Shown piece by piece: positions 49,977 to 58,451 of a DNA stretch of 64,000 bases; within the stretch, counting starts at the first letter, position 1; every line of letters begins with the position of its first letter. This DNA comes from Lachnospiraceae bacterium UBA6987 (lineage in GTDB: Bacteria > Bacillota > Clostridia > Lachnospirales > Lachnospiraceae). The translations under genes were made by a program, and so were the position numbers. The stretch covers positions 5,280-69,279 of the forward strand of contig DJYD01000030.1 of NCBI GenBank assembly GCA_002449955.1, in the 5' to 3' direction. The notes under the pieces are model-generated. The model saw only the letters and a program-made list of their open reading frames with translations. It was not told where the DNA came from and ran no database searches.

Positions 49977-51464
49977 ATGAACGAACAGACCTTTTCAGAC
50001 CGTCTGAAGACGGCCATGCAGCGTAAACAGTTTAAACAGATCGATCTTGTCAAAGCCGCCGAAGCAGCGGGGATCCGGCTGGGAAAAAGCCATATCAGCC
50101 AGTATGTAAGCGGGAAGACGATACCGCGTGACGCAGCCCTGAGCTTTCTTGCGCAGACCCTCGGGTGCGACAAGGAATGGTTAAAAAGCGGGGCAGAAAG
50201 CGCGTCTGAGCCGGTTAAAAGTTCAATTTCAAATCAAAAAGAGCCCGTGCGGCGCCTTTTCACGAAATCCCACAAGCTCGACAACGTGCTCTACGATGTC
50301 CGCGGCCCGGTTGTCGACGAGGCGAACCGCATGGAAGCGGAAGGCATGGAGATCCTGAAGCTTTCCATCGGGAATCCCGCACCGTTTGATTTCCGCACGC
50401 CTCATGAAATCATCCAGGATATGAGCAGCCAGCTCACGGAGACCGAAGGCTATTCGCATTCCAAGGGGCTTTTCTCTGCCCGGAAGGCGATTATGCAGTA
50501 CTGTCAGTTAAAGCATCTGCCGAACCTGTCCGTAGACGACATCTACACCGGCAACGGCGTGAGCGAGCTGATCCAGTTAAGTCTGAACGCGCTGCTTGAT
50601 GACGGCGACGAGGTCCTGATTCCCGCCCCCGATTACCCGCTCTGGACCGCCTGCGTCAATCTTGCCGGCGGAAAGGCCGTGCACTACATCTGCGACGAAG
50701 CCTCCGAATGGTATCCGGATCTGGATGACATCAGGCGGAAGGTCACAGACCGCACCAAGGCCATCGTCATCATCAACCCGAACAATCCGACCGGTGCCCT
50801 GTATCCCGAAGAACTCCTCCGGGAAATCGTGGAAATTGCCAGAGAAAACCAGCTCATGATCCTCTCTGACGAAATCTATGACCGCCTGGTCATGGACGGC
50901 CTAAAACACGTCTCCATCGCGAGCCTTGCACCCGATCTTTTCTGCGTCACCTACAGCGGCCTCTCCAAGTCGCACATGATCGCCGGCTACCGCATCGGCT
51001 GGATGGTCCTTTCAGGCAATAAGGCGCTTGGCCAGGACTTCATCCAGGGTCTGAACATGCTCAGCAACATGCGGCTGTGCTCGAACGTCCCTGCCCAGTC
51101 CATCGTCCAAACTGCCCTTGGCGGCTATCAGAGCGTAGAGACCTATCTGGTCCCCGGCGGACGCATTTACGAGCAGCGGGAATTTATCTATAACGCGTTA
51201 AAGGATATCCCCGGCATCTCCGTGGTCAAGCCGAAGGCCGCTTTCTACATCTTCCCGAAAATGGATGTGAAGCGCTTTCATATCCGTGATGACGAGCAGT
51301 TTGCCTTGGATCTGCTTCATGAAAAGCACATTCTGATCACCCGCGGCGGCGGCTTCAACTGGCCCGAGCCGGATCACTTCCGCATCGTGTATCTTCCGCG
51401 TATCGAGGTACTGGGCGAAGCCATGAAGAAGTTTGCGGACTTCATGAAGACATACCGGCAATAA
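49977..51464 (+). CDS. Xre helix-turn-helix fused to class I/II aminotransferase
   Basis: This is a 495-residue fusion. Residues 1-70 are an Xre/Cro-type DNA-binding domain (FSDRLKTAMQRKQFKQIDLVKAA, SHISQYVSGKTIPRDAALSFLAQTLG). Residues about 88-495 are a fold-I aminotransferase resembling AlaA/AspC-type enzymes: ILKLSIGNPAPFDF, YSHSKGLFSARKAI, NGVSELIQLSL, NPNNPTGALY, SDEIYDRLVMDG, the PLP site SGLSKSHMIAGYRIGW with Lys331, and GGGFNWPEPDHFRIVYLP. Alanine or related amino-acid transamination is likely. Unlike the GntR-type MocR/GabR regulators, the DNA-binding part here is Xre. The enzyme may sense an amino acid and regulate transcription, or both act together. It is flanked by its own promoter and terminator. 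Confidence 0.93.
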   Translation: MNEQTFSDRLKTAMQRKQFKQIDLVKAAEAAGIRLGKSHISQYVSGKTIPRDAALSFLAQTLGCDKEWLKSGAESASEPVKSSISNQKEPVRRLFTKSHKLDNVLYDVRGPVVDEANRMEAEGMEILKLSIGNPAPFDFRTPHEIIQDMSSQLTETEGYSHSKGLFSARKAIMQYCQLKHLPNLSVDDIYTGNGVSELIQLSLNALLDDGDEVLIPAPDYPLWTACVNLAGGKAVHYICDEASEWYPDLDDIRRKVTDRTKAIVIINPNNPTGALYPEELLREIVEIARENQLMILSDEIYDRLVMDGLKHVSIASLAPDLFCVTYSGLSKSHMIAGYRIGWMVLSGNKALGQDFIQGLNMLSNMRLCSNVPAQSIVQTALGGYQSVETYLVPGGRIYEQREFIYNALKDIPGISVVKPKAAFYIFPKMDVKRFHIRDDEQFALDLLHEKHILITRGGGFNWPEPDHFRIVYLPRIEVLGEAMKKFADFMKTYRQ

Positions 51465-51479
51465 GCAAAAACTACTATC

Positions 51480-51510
51480 AACTGTCATCCCTCCGGATGG
51501 CAGTTTTTTT
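51480..51510 (+). terminator. Terminator of the Xre-aminotransferase gene
   Basis: AACTGTCATCC and GGATGGCAGTT form an 11-bp stem with loop CTCC, followed by a T run. Confidence 0.92.
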
Positions 51511-51577
51511 ATGATGCTCTTGCGTCTTTCCTCATTTGCGGGTACAATGTCGCTAACAACTGAAAAGGAGATCACTC

Positions 51578-52651
51578 ATGGCTTCTTTCCCTGATTTTCT
51601 TAAACGCAAAAACATCGTTTTTTCCGGCAAACGCTACGGCATCGACGCGCTCGGCGCCATGGCGCAGGGTCTCTTCTGTTCCCTGCTGATCGGTACCATC
51701 ATCAGGACGCTCGGCCAGCAGCTTAGCATCCAGATGCTCATCGACATCGGCACCTATGCCATGGCCGTGAGCGGGCCTGCCATGGCGGTCGCCATCGGCC
51801 GCGCCCTGCAGGCCGACCCGATGGTCCTCTTCTCGCTCGCCGCGGTCGGCTGGGCGGCAAATGCCGAGGGCGGCGCAGGCGGACCGCTTGCCGTTCTCAT
51901 CATTGCCATTATCGCCGCCGAATGCGGCAAAGCCGTGTCGAAGGAAACGAAGGTCGATATCCTGGTGACCCCCGCCGTCACGATCCTCGTGGGTGTGGCG
52001 CTCGCCAAGCTCATTGCCCCGCCTATCGGGAAGGCGGCAAATGCCTTCGGCCTGCTGATCGATGAAGCGACCAAGCTCCAGCCCTTCTGGATGGGCATCG
52101 CTGTATCCGTGCTCGTGGGCATCGCGCTGACCCTGCCGATCTCCTCTGCCGCGATCTGCGCCGTGCTGGGTCTGACCGGTCTTGCCGGCGGCGCCGCCGT
52201 CGCGGGGTGCTGCGCGCAGATGATCGGCTTCGCCGTCATTTCCTTCAAGGAAAACCGCTTCGGCGGCCTGATCTCCCAGGGTCTCGGCACCTCCATGCTG
52301 CAGATGCCGAACATCGTCAAGAACCCGAAGATCTGGATCCCCGCGACCCTTGCCTCGGCTGTCACCGGTCCCATCGCGACCTGCCTGTTTAAGCTGCAGA
52401 TGAACGGCGAGCCGATCAATTCCGGCATGGGCACCTGCGGCATGTGCGGTCCTATCGGCGTCATCACCGGCTGGCTCTCGCCCTCCGAAAAAGCGATCGC
52501 CCGCGGCGCCGAAGCCCTCGCGCCTGCCGCCGCCGACTGGATCGGGCTTGTGCTTGTCTGCATCGTGCTCCCGGCCGTGCTCTCCCTGCTCTTTGCCGCC
52601 GTCTGCCGGAAGCTCGGCTGGATCAAGGACGGCGACCTGAAGTTAGAGTAA
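51578..52651 (+). CDS. Orphan PTS-type IIC membrane protein
   Basis: This 357-residue protein has about eight to ten helices and the features of the PTS_EIIC_2 group: KRYGIDALGAMAQGLFCSLLIG, AVGWAANAEGGAGGPLAVLI, FKENRFGGLISQGLGTSMLQMPNI and NSGMGTCGMCGPIGVITGW. No IIA, IIB, HPr or kinase gene is near, so phosphotransfer cannot be assumed; many members of this group are orphans of unknown substrate. AAAAGGAG precedes the ATG. The rlmD gene follows 57 bp later. Confidence 0.88.
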   Translation: MASFPDFLKRKNIVFSGKRYGIDALGAMAQGLFCSLLIGTIIRTLGQQLSIQMLIDIGTYAMAVSGPAMAVAIGRALQADPMVLFSLAAVGWAANAEGGAGGPLAVLIIAIIAAECGKAVSKETKVDILVTPAVTILVGVALAKLIAPPIGKAANAFGLLIDEATKLQPFWMGIAVSVLVGIALTLPISSAAICAVLGLTGLAGGAAVAGCCAQMIGFAVISFKENRFGGLISQGLGTSMLQMPNIVKNPKIWIPATLASAVTGPIATCLFKLQMNGEPINSGMGTCGMCGPIGVITGWLSPSEKAIARGAEALAPAAADWIGLVLVCIVLPAVLSLLFAAVCRKLGWIKDGDLKLE

Positions 52652-52708
52652 AGAGCCTAAACGGCAAGTCCAGGCGTTCCCCGAACACCATGTTTCCTGG
52701 AGGTCATC

Positions 52709-53932
52709 ATGTCTCTTTCCTCCGCCTGTCCCGCCTTCAAAATCTGCGGCGGCTGCAAATATAATGACCTGGCGTACAACCGGCAGCTTGACGAGAAGCA
52801 AAAGCGCCTCGAAAAGCTGCTGGGGCGTTTTCATACCGTTTCAAAGATCCGGGGTATGGACGATCCGCTGCATTACCGTCACAAGGTACACCAGGTGGTC
52901 ACGCGCCTTGCGGACGGGCAGACCGCCGGCGGCTACTATGCGGCCGGCAGCCACAGGGTCGTGACCGTCCCCTCCTGCCGCCTGGACGATGAGGACTGCC
53001 AGGCCGTGATCCGCACGGTCTGCCGCCTTGCAAAGGAATTCGGCCTCCCCGTTTACGACGAGATCAGAAAGACCGGCGTCCTTCGCCATGTGATGATCCG
53101 CAGGAGCCGGGCAAACGGCGAGATGATGGTGATCCTTGTCGCGGCCTCCCCGGAGCTCCACGGAAAAACGAAGTTCGTGCAGCAGCTTACCGCGGCGCAC
53201 CCGAAGGTCACCTCCGTCATCCTGAACGTCAACGACCGCCGCACGAGCATGGTGCTCGGCGCGAAAAACATCACCCTCTTCGGCCCCGGGTATCTCACCG
53301 ACACCCTCTGCGGCCTCAGCTTCAAGCTCTCCCCGGCTTCCTTTTTCCAGGTCAATCCCGTAATGACCGAGCCGCTTTATGAAACGGCCGTGCGCTTTGC
53401 GGGCCTGAGCGGAAAAGAGACCGTCATCGACGCCTACTGCGGCACCGGAACCATCGGCCTTATCGCCGCCGGGCAGGCAGGCCGCGTGATCGGCGCCGAA
53501 TTAAACGCCGCCGCTGTCCGCGACGCCCGTGAAAACGCGGCGGCAAACGGCATCCGCAATGCAAAATTCATTAAGACCGACGCCGGAGACTTCATGACTG
53601 CTCTTGCCGGCCGCGGAGAAAGCGCAGACGCCGTCTTCCTCGATCCGCCCCGCTCCGGCTGTTCCCCGGCCTTTCTTGCCGCCTGCCTGAAGCTTTCCCC
53701 TTCCCGCATCGTCTACGTTTCCTGCGGCCCGGAGTCTCTTGCCCGCGATCTTGCCGTGCTCACAAAGGGCGGCTATGCCGTAAACGCCATCCAGCCCTTT
53801 GACCTCTTCCCTTTTACGGAGCATTCGGAGACGATATGTGCATTGTCCAAACTTTCTGAGGCGAAACATCATCTCGGTGTTCACGCTGAACGTCACAGCG
53901 GCACAACGCAAGGCGGCTTATCAAGAGATTGA
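52709..53932 (+). CDS. rlmD: 23S rRNA (uracil-C5)-methyltransferase RlmD-like, altered C-terminus
   Basis: This is a 407-residue SAM-dependent enzyme of the RlmD/TrmA family. The 4Fe-4S cysteines CPAFKICGGC are at the very start, with no N-terminal TRAM domain. LSPASFFQVNP, DAYCGTGTIGLIA, AELNAAAVRDARENAAANGI, the catalytic FLDPPRSGCSP and YVSCGPESLARDL are intact, ending in DLFPFTEHSETICALSKL. After SEAKHH the frame departs from the family. The next frame instead encodes a remnant (FTLNVTAAQRKAAYQEIEE then stop) of the tail usually seen in clostridial relatives (DLTAAESKATYEEIK-like). A frameshift/deletion therefore removed the C-terminal extension. Catalysis should survive. AGGAG-like GGAGG precedes the ATG. 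Confidence 0.9.
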   Translation: MSLSSACPAFKICGGCKYNDLAYNRQLDEKQKRLEKLLGRFHTVSKIRGMDDPLHYRHKVHQVVTRLADGQTAGGYYAAGSHRVVTVPSCRLDDEDCQAVIRTVCRLAKEFGLPVYDEIRKTGVLRHVMIRRSRANGEMMVILVAASPELHGKTKFVQQLTAAHPKVTSVILNVNDRRTSMVLGAKNITLFGPGYLTDTLCGLSFKLSPASFFQVNPVMTEPLYETAVRFAGLSGKETVIDAYCGTGTIGLIAAGQAGRVIGAELNAAAVRDARENAAANGIRNAKFIKTDAGDFMTALAGRGESADAVFLDPPRSGCSPAFLAACLKLSPSRIVYVSCGPESLARDLAVLTKGGYAVNAIQPFDLFPFTEHSETICALSKLSEAKHHLGVHAERHSGTTQGGLSRD

Positions 53933-53936
53933 AGAG
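53876..53936 (+). pseudogene. Frameshifted remnant of the RlmD C-terminal tail
   Basis: In the +1 frame relative to rlmD, a short stretch reads VFTLNVTAAQRKAAYQEIEE followed by a stop. It resembles the conserved tail of longer clostridial RlmD-like proteins, and is cut off here. Confidence 0.5.
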
Positions 53937-54002
53937 TAGTGCAGGAGAAGCCGAGGACAGTGGCAAGGTATCCGATAAGAATAAAAGGAGGCCGCTTGTA
54001 AT

Positions 54003-54881
54003 ATGCACTTTGTGGAAGCGAAAGGACTGCTTACCGGGAGCGGCGGTCGCTATGGAATGAATATATACAGAGGATGTTCCCATGGGTGTATTTATTGTGA
54101 CAGCCGCAGCCGCTGTTATCAATTTACGCATCCTTTTGAAGATATAGAAGTCAAGCAGAATGCTCCAAAGCTCTTAGAGTCTGCTCTTCGCTCAAAAAGA
54201 AAGAAGTGTATGATCGGAACCGGTGCAATGTCGGATCCATATATGCATTGCGAAGAAGAGTTGCGGCTGACGCGGAAGTGCCTTGAAATCATACAGAAAT
54301 ATGGCTTCGGGGCTGCGATACAGACAAAATCGGATCGTATCCTTCAGGATATCGATTTGCTTGACGAGATAAACCGCTCCGCAAAATGTGTGGTGCAGAT
54401 GACGCTCACGACCTGGGATGATGACTTGTGCAGCATACTGGAACCAAATGTCTGTAATACAAAGCGGCGAATAGAAGTGCTGGAAGAAATGCAGAAAAGG
54501 GGAATTCCTACCGTAGTCTGGCTAACTCCGATCCTGCCGTTCATCAATGATACGGAAGAAAATATAACATCTATCCTGAATGAATGCGTCCGAGTCGGTG
54601 TTAAAGGCATCATAGATTTCGGCATGGGCCTGACGCTTAGAGACGGCGACCGGGAATACTATTATGCAGCGCTTGATAAGCATTTTCCGGGGACGAAGGA
54701 ACGCTACATCAAACGGTATGGCAATGCATATGAACTGCCAAGTCCAGGAGCCGGGGAACTGACTAAGATATTTCAAAGGATCTGTAAGGCAAACGGGATC
54801 CTGTCAAGCCCGGAAGCCTGTTTCCGGTTTATGAGTGAACTGCCGGAGAAATATCCGCAAATGAGTATATTCGATCTATAA
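54003..54881 (+). CDS. SPL-family radical SAM protein
   Basis: This 292-residue radical SAM enzyme has the cluster motif CSHGCIYC (Cys25, Cys29, Cys32) in GMNIYRGCSHGCIYCDSRSRCYQ, then MIGTGAMSDPYM, AAIQTKSDRILQDIDLLDEI, MTLTTWDDD and WLTPILPFINDTEENI. This is the pattern of the spore-photoproduct-lyase-like group (Rv2578c/PA0069-like), most of whose members have no proven substrate. The C-terminus FRFMSELPEKYPQMSIFDL resembles a short terminal motif of this group. The gene is visibly AT-richer, with more AT-ending codons than both neighbours, and it follows directly on the damaged end of rlmD, which suggests acquisition by transfer. AAAGGAGG lies about 12 bp before the ATG. Confidence 0.9.
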   Translation: MHFVEAKGLLTGSGGRYGMNIYRGCSHGCIYCDSRSRCYQFTHPFEDIEVKQNAPKLLESALRSKRKKCMIGTGAMSDPYMHCEEELRLTRKCLEIIQKYGFGAAIQTKSDRILQDIDLLDEINRSAKCVVQMTLTTWDDDLCSILEPNVCNTKRRIEVLEEMQKRGIPTVVWLTPILPFINDTEENITSILNECVRVGVKGIIDFGMGLTLRDGDREYYYAALDKHFPGTKERYIKRYGNAYELPSPGAGELTKIFQRICKANGILSSPEACFRFMSELPEKYPQMSIFDL

Positions 54882-54935
54882 AAAGCGGAAGGCTGAACAT
54901 TCAGAGCCCTGCTTGCAGGCCCGGGAGGAGCCATT

Positions 54936-56387
54936 ATGTTGTCTCTTATCATCTCATTATTTGTCCTGATTGCAGGATATCTGATCTACGGAAAACTGAC
55001 GGAACGGATCTTCGGGCCCGACGGCAGGCCGACCCCCGCCGTTTCCCGGGACGACGGCGTCGATTTCGTTCCGATGAAGACCTGGAAGGCCTTCCTGATC
55101 CAGCTGCTGAATATTGCCGGCACGGGTCCCATTTTCGGCGCGCTGATGGGCGCGGTGTTCGGCCCGGTCGTTTTCCTGTGGATCATTTTCGGCGCGGTCC
55201 TGGGCGGCGCCGTCCACGACTATATGTGCGGAATGATCAGCCTGCGGCACGACGGTGCGTCCATCGCCGAGCTCTCCGGCCTGTATCTCGGAAAGACCGC
55301 GAAGGCAGTCATGCGCATCTTTTCCGTCATCCTGCTCGTTCTCTGCGGCGTCGTCTTCGTGACCAGCCCGGCCGGTCTTCTGGCAAGACTCACACCCGGC
55401 TGGATGAACGGCACCTTCTGGGCCGTTGTCATCTTGGTCTATTATCTCCTGGCAACTCTCCTGCCCATTGACAAGCTGATCGGCAGGCTGTACCCTGTTT
55501 TCGGCGTGCTGCTGATCGTCATGGCGGCCGCGGTGATCGGCGGGATCCTGTTTTCCGGCAGCTACAGCATTCCGGAGATCAGTCTTGCGAATCTTCATCC
55601 GGACGGCACGCCCGTTTGGCCGTATATGTTCATCACCGTTGCCTGCGGAGCCATTTCCGGCTTCCATGCCACGCAGTCGCCCATGATCGCCAAGTGCATC
55701 ACGAGCGAGAAAGAAGGCCGTAAGGTCTTCTACGGCGCCATGATCTGCGAATCGGTGATCGCCCTGATCTGGGCGGCGGCAGGCGTCTCGTTCTACGGAT
55801 CCACAAGTCTGTTAAACCAGGCGCTGCAAAGCGGTGCATCCAACGTCGTCTATGAGATCTCCACCGGCGTGCTCGGCGCGGCCGGAGGGATCCTGGCCGT
55901 TGCCGGGGTCATCATCTGCCCTATCACATCCGGCGACACCGCCTTCCGCAGCGCAAGGCTGATTCTGGCGGAGACCGTAAAGCTTGACCAGAAGGATCTG
56001 AAGAACAGACTTCTCATCACCGTCCCGCTGCTTGCCGTCGGCGGACTGCTCACCTGGTTCGCCATCGTAAATGATAACGGCTTCCAGACCATCTGGCGCT
56101 ATTTCTCATGGAGCAACCAGACCTTAGCCATGATCGCCCTCTGGGTGTCGGCCGCCTACCTGCTTAAAAAGGGGAATGGGCGTTTTGCCTCTCTGCTCAC
56201 GGCGCTTCCTGCGGCCTTCATGACGGCCGTCAGCGTCACCTACATCCTTACGGCAAAGGAAGGCTTCAGACTGAGCCATGGCTTTGCCTGTGCCGCAGGC
56301 GCCTGCGCTTCCCTGCTGCTCCTTGCCGTTTATCTTACCCGGCTTGCAAAGCAGCTGAAAAACAGGCCGGAGAAGACCTCCACCTGA
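54936..56387 (+). CDS. cstA: CstA-family carbon starvation/peptide transporter
   Basis: This 483-residue, many-helix protein is shorter than E. coli CstA (about 700) but typical of the clostridial type. Signatures: FVPMKTWKAFLIQLLNIAGTGPIFGALMG (helix with the family GTGPI), GAVHDYMCGMISLRHDGASIAEL, FHATQSPMIAKCITSEKEGRKVFYGAM, and ITSGDTAFRSARLILAE. Family members import peptides or pyruvate. GGGAGG precedes the ATG. It lies 54 bp after the radical SAM gene and starts a run with the CorA and M42 peptidase genes, a plausible peptide-use cluster. Confidence 0.9.
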   Translation: MLSLIISLFVLIAGYLIYGKLTERIFGPDGRPTPAVSRDDGVDFVPMKTWKAFLIQLLNIAGTGPIFGALMGAVFGPVVFLWIIFGAVLGGAVHDYMCGMISLRHDGASIAELSGLYLGKTAKAVMRIFSVILLVLCGVVFVTSPAGLLARLTPGWMNGTFWAVVILVYYLLATLLPIDKLIGRLYPVFGVLLIVMAAAVIGGILFSGSYSIPEISLANLHPDGTPVWPYMFITVACGAISGFHATQSPMIAKCITSEKEGRKVFYGAMICESVIALIWAAAGVSFYGSTSLLNQALQSGASNVVYEISTGVLGAAGGILAVAGVIICPITSGDTAFRSARLILAETVKLDQKDLKNRLLITVPLLAVGGLLTWFAIVNDNGFQTIWRYFSWSNQTLAMIALWVSAAYLLKKGNGRFASLLTALPAAFMTAVSVTYILTAKEGFRLSHGFACAAGACASLLLLAVYLTRLAKQLKNRPEKTST

Positions 56388-56437
56388 GCCCGCGCGAACG
56401 CATCTTCATCCATCATAAAACCAGGAGATCCTTGACC

Positions 56438-57355
56438 ATGTACTATCTGATCCGAAAGACCCTCACGGAATGCCCGTCCTCCGAATTTAACGCCGCCGCT
56501 GCGCCGTATGCCGCAGTCCTGACCGGCGCCGAGTGGGAGAAAGAACGGGACCGATTCGATATGGGGATCGATCTGGACATGCATCCGAATGATATCCATA
56601 ACACGGAGATCGAAGTCAACTACGACTCGCTCACGGGGACCTTTTCTATCCCTGACCGCCGCGATCTGTCCGGGGATGAGCTGTGCTTTTCCTTTGCCTT
56701 AGACGAAAAAGGCATCGTTTTTATCGATGATACCGGCACGGTCCGGCCGATCCTGGAAACGATCCGCACCTCCAGGCAGTGGAAAATGCCCTGCCTCGAA
56801 CGTTTTCTGTATGATTTTCTGGAATATATCGTACATGAAGATCTCCGTCTGATGGAACGATACGACGATGCGCTCGACCGAATCGAAAAGGATATTCTGA
56901 ACGGAACGAAGGAAGAACATCTGAAGGAGATCAATGCCATCAGGCGTGAAGTCGGCGTTCTGCGCACGCACTATGACCAGCTGATCGATTTCAGCCAGGA
57001 GCTCGAGGAGAACGAAAACGGCTTTTTCGAGGAGGAAAACCTCCGCTATTTCCATATGTTTACGAACCGTATGTCGAGGCTCTATGACATCGTGACGTCT
57101 CTTCGCGATTACACGATGCAGTTGGGCGACCTGTATCAGTCCCAGATCGACCTGACGCAGAACCGGATCATGACCATACTGACCGTCGTGACCACGATCT
57201 TCATGCCGCTTACGCTGATCACCGGCTGGTACGGCATGAACTTCAAGTATATGCCGGAGCTTGATTCCCCCTGGGGCTATCCGCTCGTGATCGCGGCCGC
57301 GCTGCTGATCGCAGTCCTCTCGCTTCTGTTTTTCAAAAAGAAAAAATGGCTGTAA
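56438..57355 (+). CDS. corA: CorA-family divalent cation channel
   Basis: This 305-residue protein has a cytoplasmic N-terminal domain, a long helical stalk (about 130-230, with EYIVHEDLRLMERYDDALDRIEKDIL) and two C-terminal membrane helices. The pore signature YGMNF (GMN 266-268) lies between them, and the acidic external loop MPELDSPWGY follows. The tail FKKKKWL is basic. It should carry Mg2+ or a related divalent ion. ATG 56438 is preferred over TTG 56432 on spacing from AGGAG. It follows cstA by 50 bp. Confidence 0.93.
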   Translation: MYYLIRKTLTECPSSEFNAAAAPYAAVLTGAEWEKERDRFDMGIDLDMHPNDIHNTEIEVNYDSLTGTFSIPDRRDLSGDELCFSFALDEKGIVFIDDTGTVRPILETIRTSRQWKMPCLERFLYDFLEYIVHEDLRLMERYDDALDRIEKDILNGTKEEHLKEINAIRREVGVLRTHYDQLIDFSQELEENENGFFEEENLRYFHMFTNRMSRLYDIVTSLRDYTMQLGDLYQSQIDLTQNRIMTILTVVTTIFMPLTLITGWYGMNFKYMPELDSPWGYPLVIAAALLIAVLSLLFFKKKKWL

Positions 57356-57403
57356 ATAGGCGTAAAAACCATGATGATACAGCAGAAAGGACAATGCATA
57401 ACC

Positions 57404-58450
57404 ATGAAAAACCTTGTTTTGGACCAGTATACGGATTTTCTGATCCGGGAAACGGAAACTCTCCTGAATATCGACTCTCCCACCGGTTACACGGAAGAAG
57501 CCGCGGCATGGGTCCGTGGTGAATTTGAAAAGCTGGGCTTTGAAGCCAGGATAACCAATAAAGGCGGCGTGTTAGTCTCCTTCGGCGGAAAAGACCCGCA
57601 AAATGCCCTCCTTCTCGAGGCTCACGTGGACACCCTCGGCGGCATGGTCGCGGAAATCAAGGGCAACGGCCGGCTGCGCCTGACCAATCTTGGCGGCATG
57701 AACCCCAACAATGCCGAAACGGAAAATGTGCGCGTTGTCACTAAATTTAACGGCATTTATGAAGGCACCTTCCAGCTGAACAACGCCTCCATTCACGTGA
57801 ACGGGGAATACAACAACATCAAACGGAGCTGGGACAACTGTGAGGTCGTCCTGGACGAGGATGTCCGGAAAAAGGAAGATACGGAAAAACTGGGGATTGC
57901 CGTGGGCGATATCGTCTGCTTCGAGCCGAATGTCCGGATAACAAAAAGCGGATATATCAAATCCCGTTTCCTTGACGACAAACTGAGTGTCGGCATACTG
58001 CTCGGGCTTGGGAAATATATCCGCGAGAATCATATTGTTCCCGAACGTGCGCTGTACGCACACATTACGGTGTTTGAAGAAGTCGGACACGGCGGTTCCT
58101 CAAGCGTGCCTGAGGGCTGCACCGAAGCGATATCGGTCGATATGGGCTGTGTGGGAGACGGCCTCGCCTGCACGGAGAAGCAGGTCTCCATCTGCGCCAA
58201 GGACAGCGGCGGCCCTTACAGCTATCCCGTCGTGAAGGGGTTGATCGAAGCCGCAAAACGCTGCGGCGCCGACTACGCCGTCGATATTTATCCCTTCTAC
58301 GGGAGCGATGTGGAGGCGACGCTGCGCGGCGGAAGAGACCTCAGACACGGTCTCATCGGTGCCGGGGTCTATGCCTCGCACGGCTACGAAAGAAGTCACC
58401 GGGACGGCGCGGAAAATGTTCTGCGCCTGCTGATCGCCTACGCCCTGTAA
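57404..58450 (+). CDS. M42-family metallo-aminopeptidase
   Basis: This 348-residue peptidase has the dinuclear metal site of the M42/glutamyl-aminopeptidase group: LEAHVDTLG (His74, Asp76), the bridging Asp in FLDDKLSVG, FEEVGHGG with the catalytic glutamates, VDMG, and a C-terminal GVYASHGYERSH with the last histidine ligand. Residues about 85-165 include the PDZ-like insert domain. ATG 57404 fits AGAAAGGA upstream; a longer start at 57371 would hide the RBS. It probably trims N-terminal residues from peptides in large tetrahedral particles, as known members do. Its terminator lies within the 3' end of the convergent GTPase gene. Confidence 0.92.
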   Translation: MKNLVLDQYTDFLIRETETLLNIDSPTGYTEEAAAWVRGEFEKLGFEARITNKGGVLVSFGGKDPQNALLLEAHVDTLGGMVAEIKGNGRLRLTNLGGMNPNNAETENVRVVTKFNGIYEGTFQLNNASIHVNGEYNNIKRSWDNCEVVLDEDVRKKEDTEKLGIAVGDIVCFEPNVRITKSGYIKSRFLDDKLSVGILLGLGKYIRENHIVPERALYAHITVFEEVGHGGSSSVPEGCTEAISVDMGCVGDGLACTEKQVSICAKDSGGPYSYPVVKGLIEAAKRCGADYAVDIYPFYGSDVEATLRGGRDLRHGLIGAGVYASHGYERSHRDGAENVLRLLIAYAL

Positions 58451-58451
58451 A

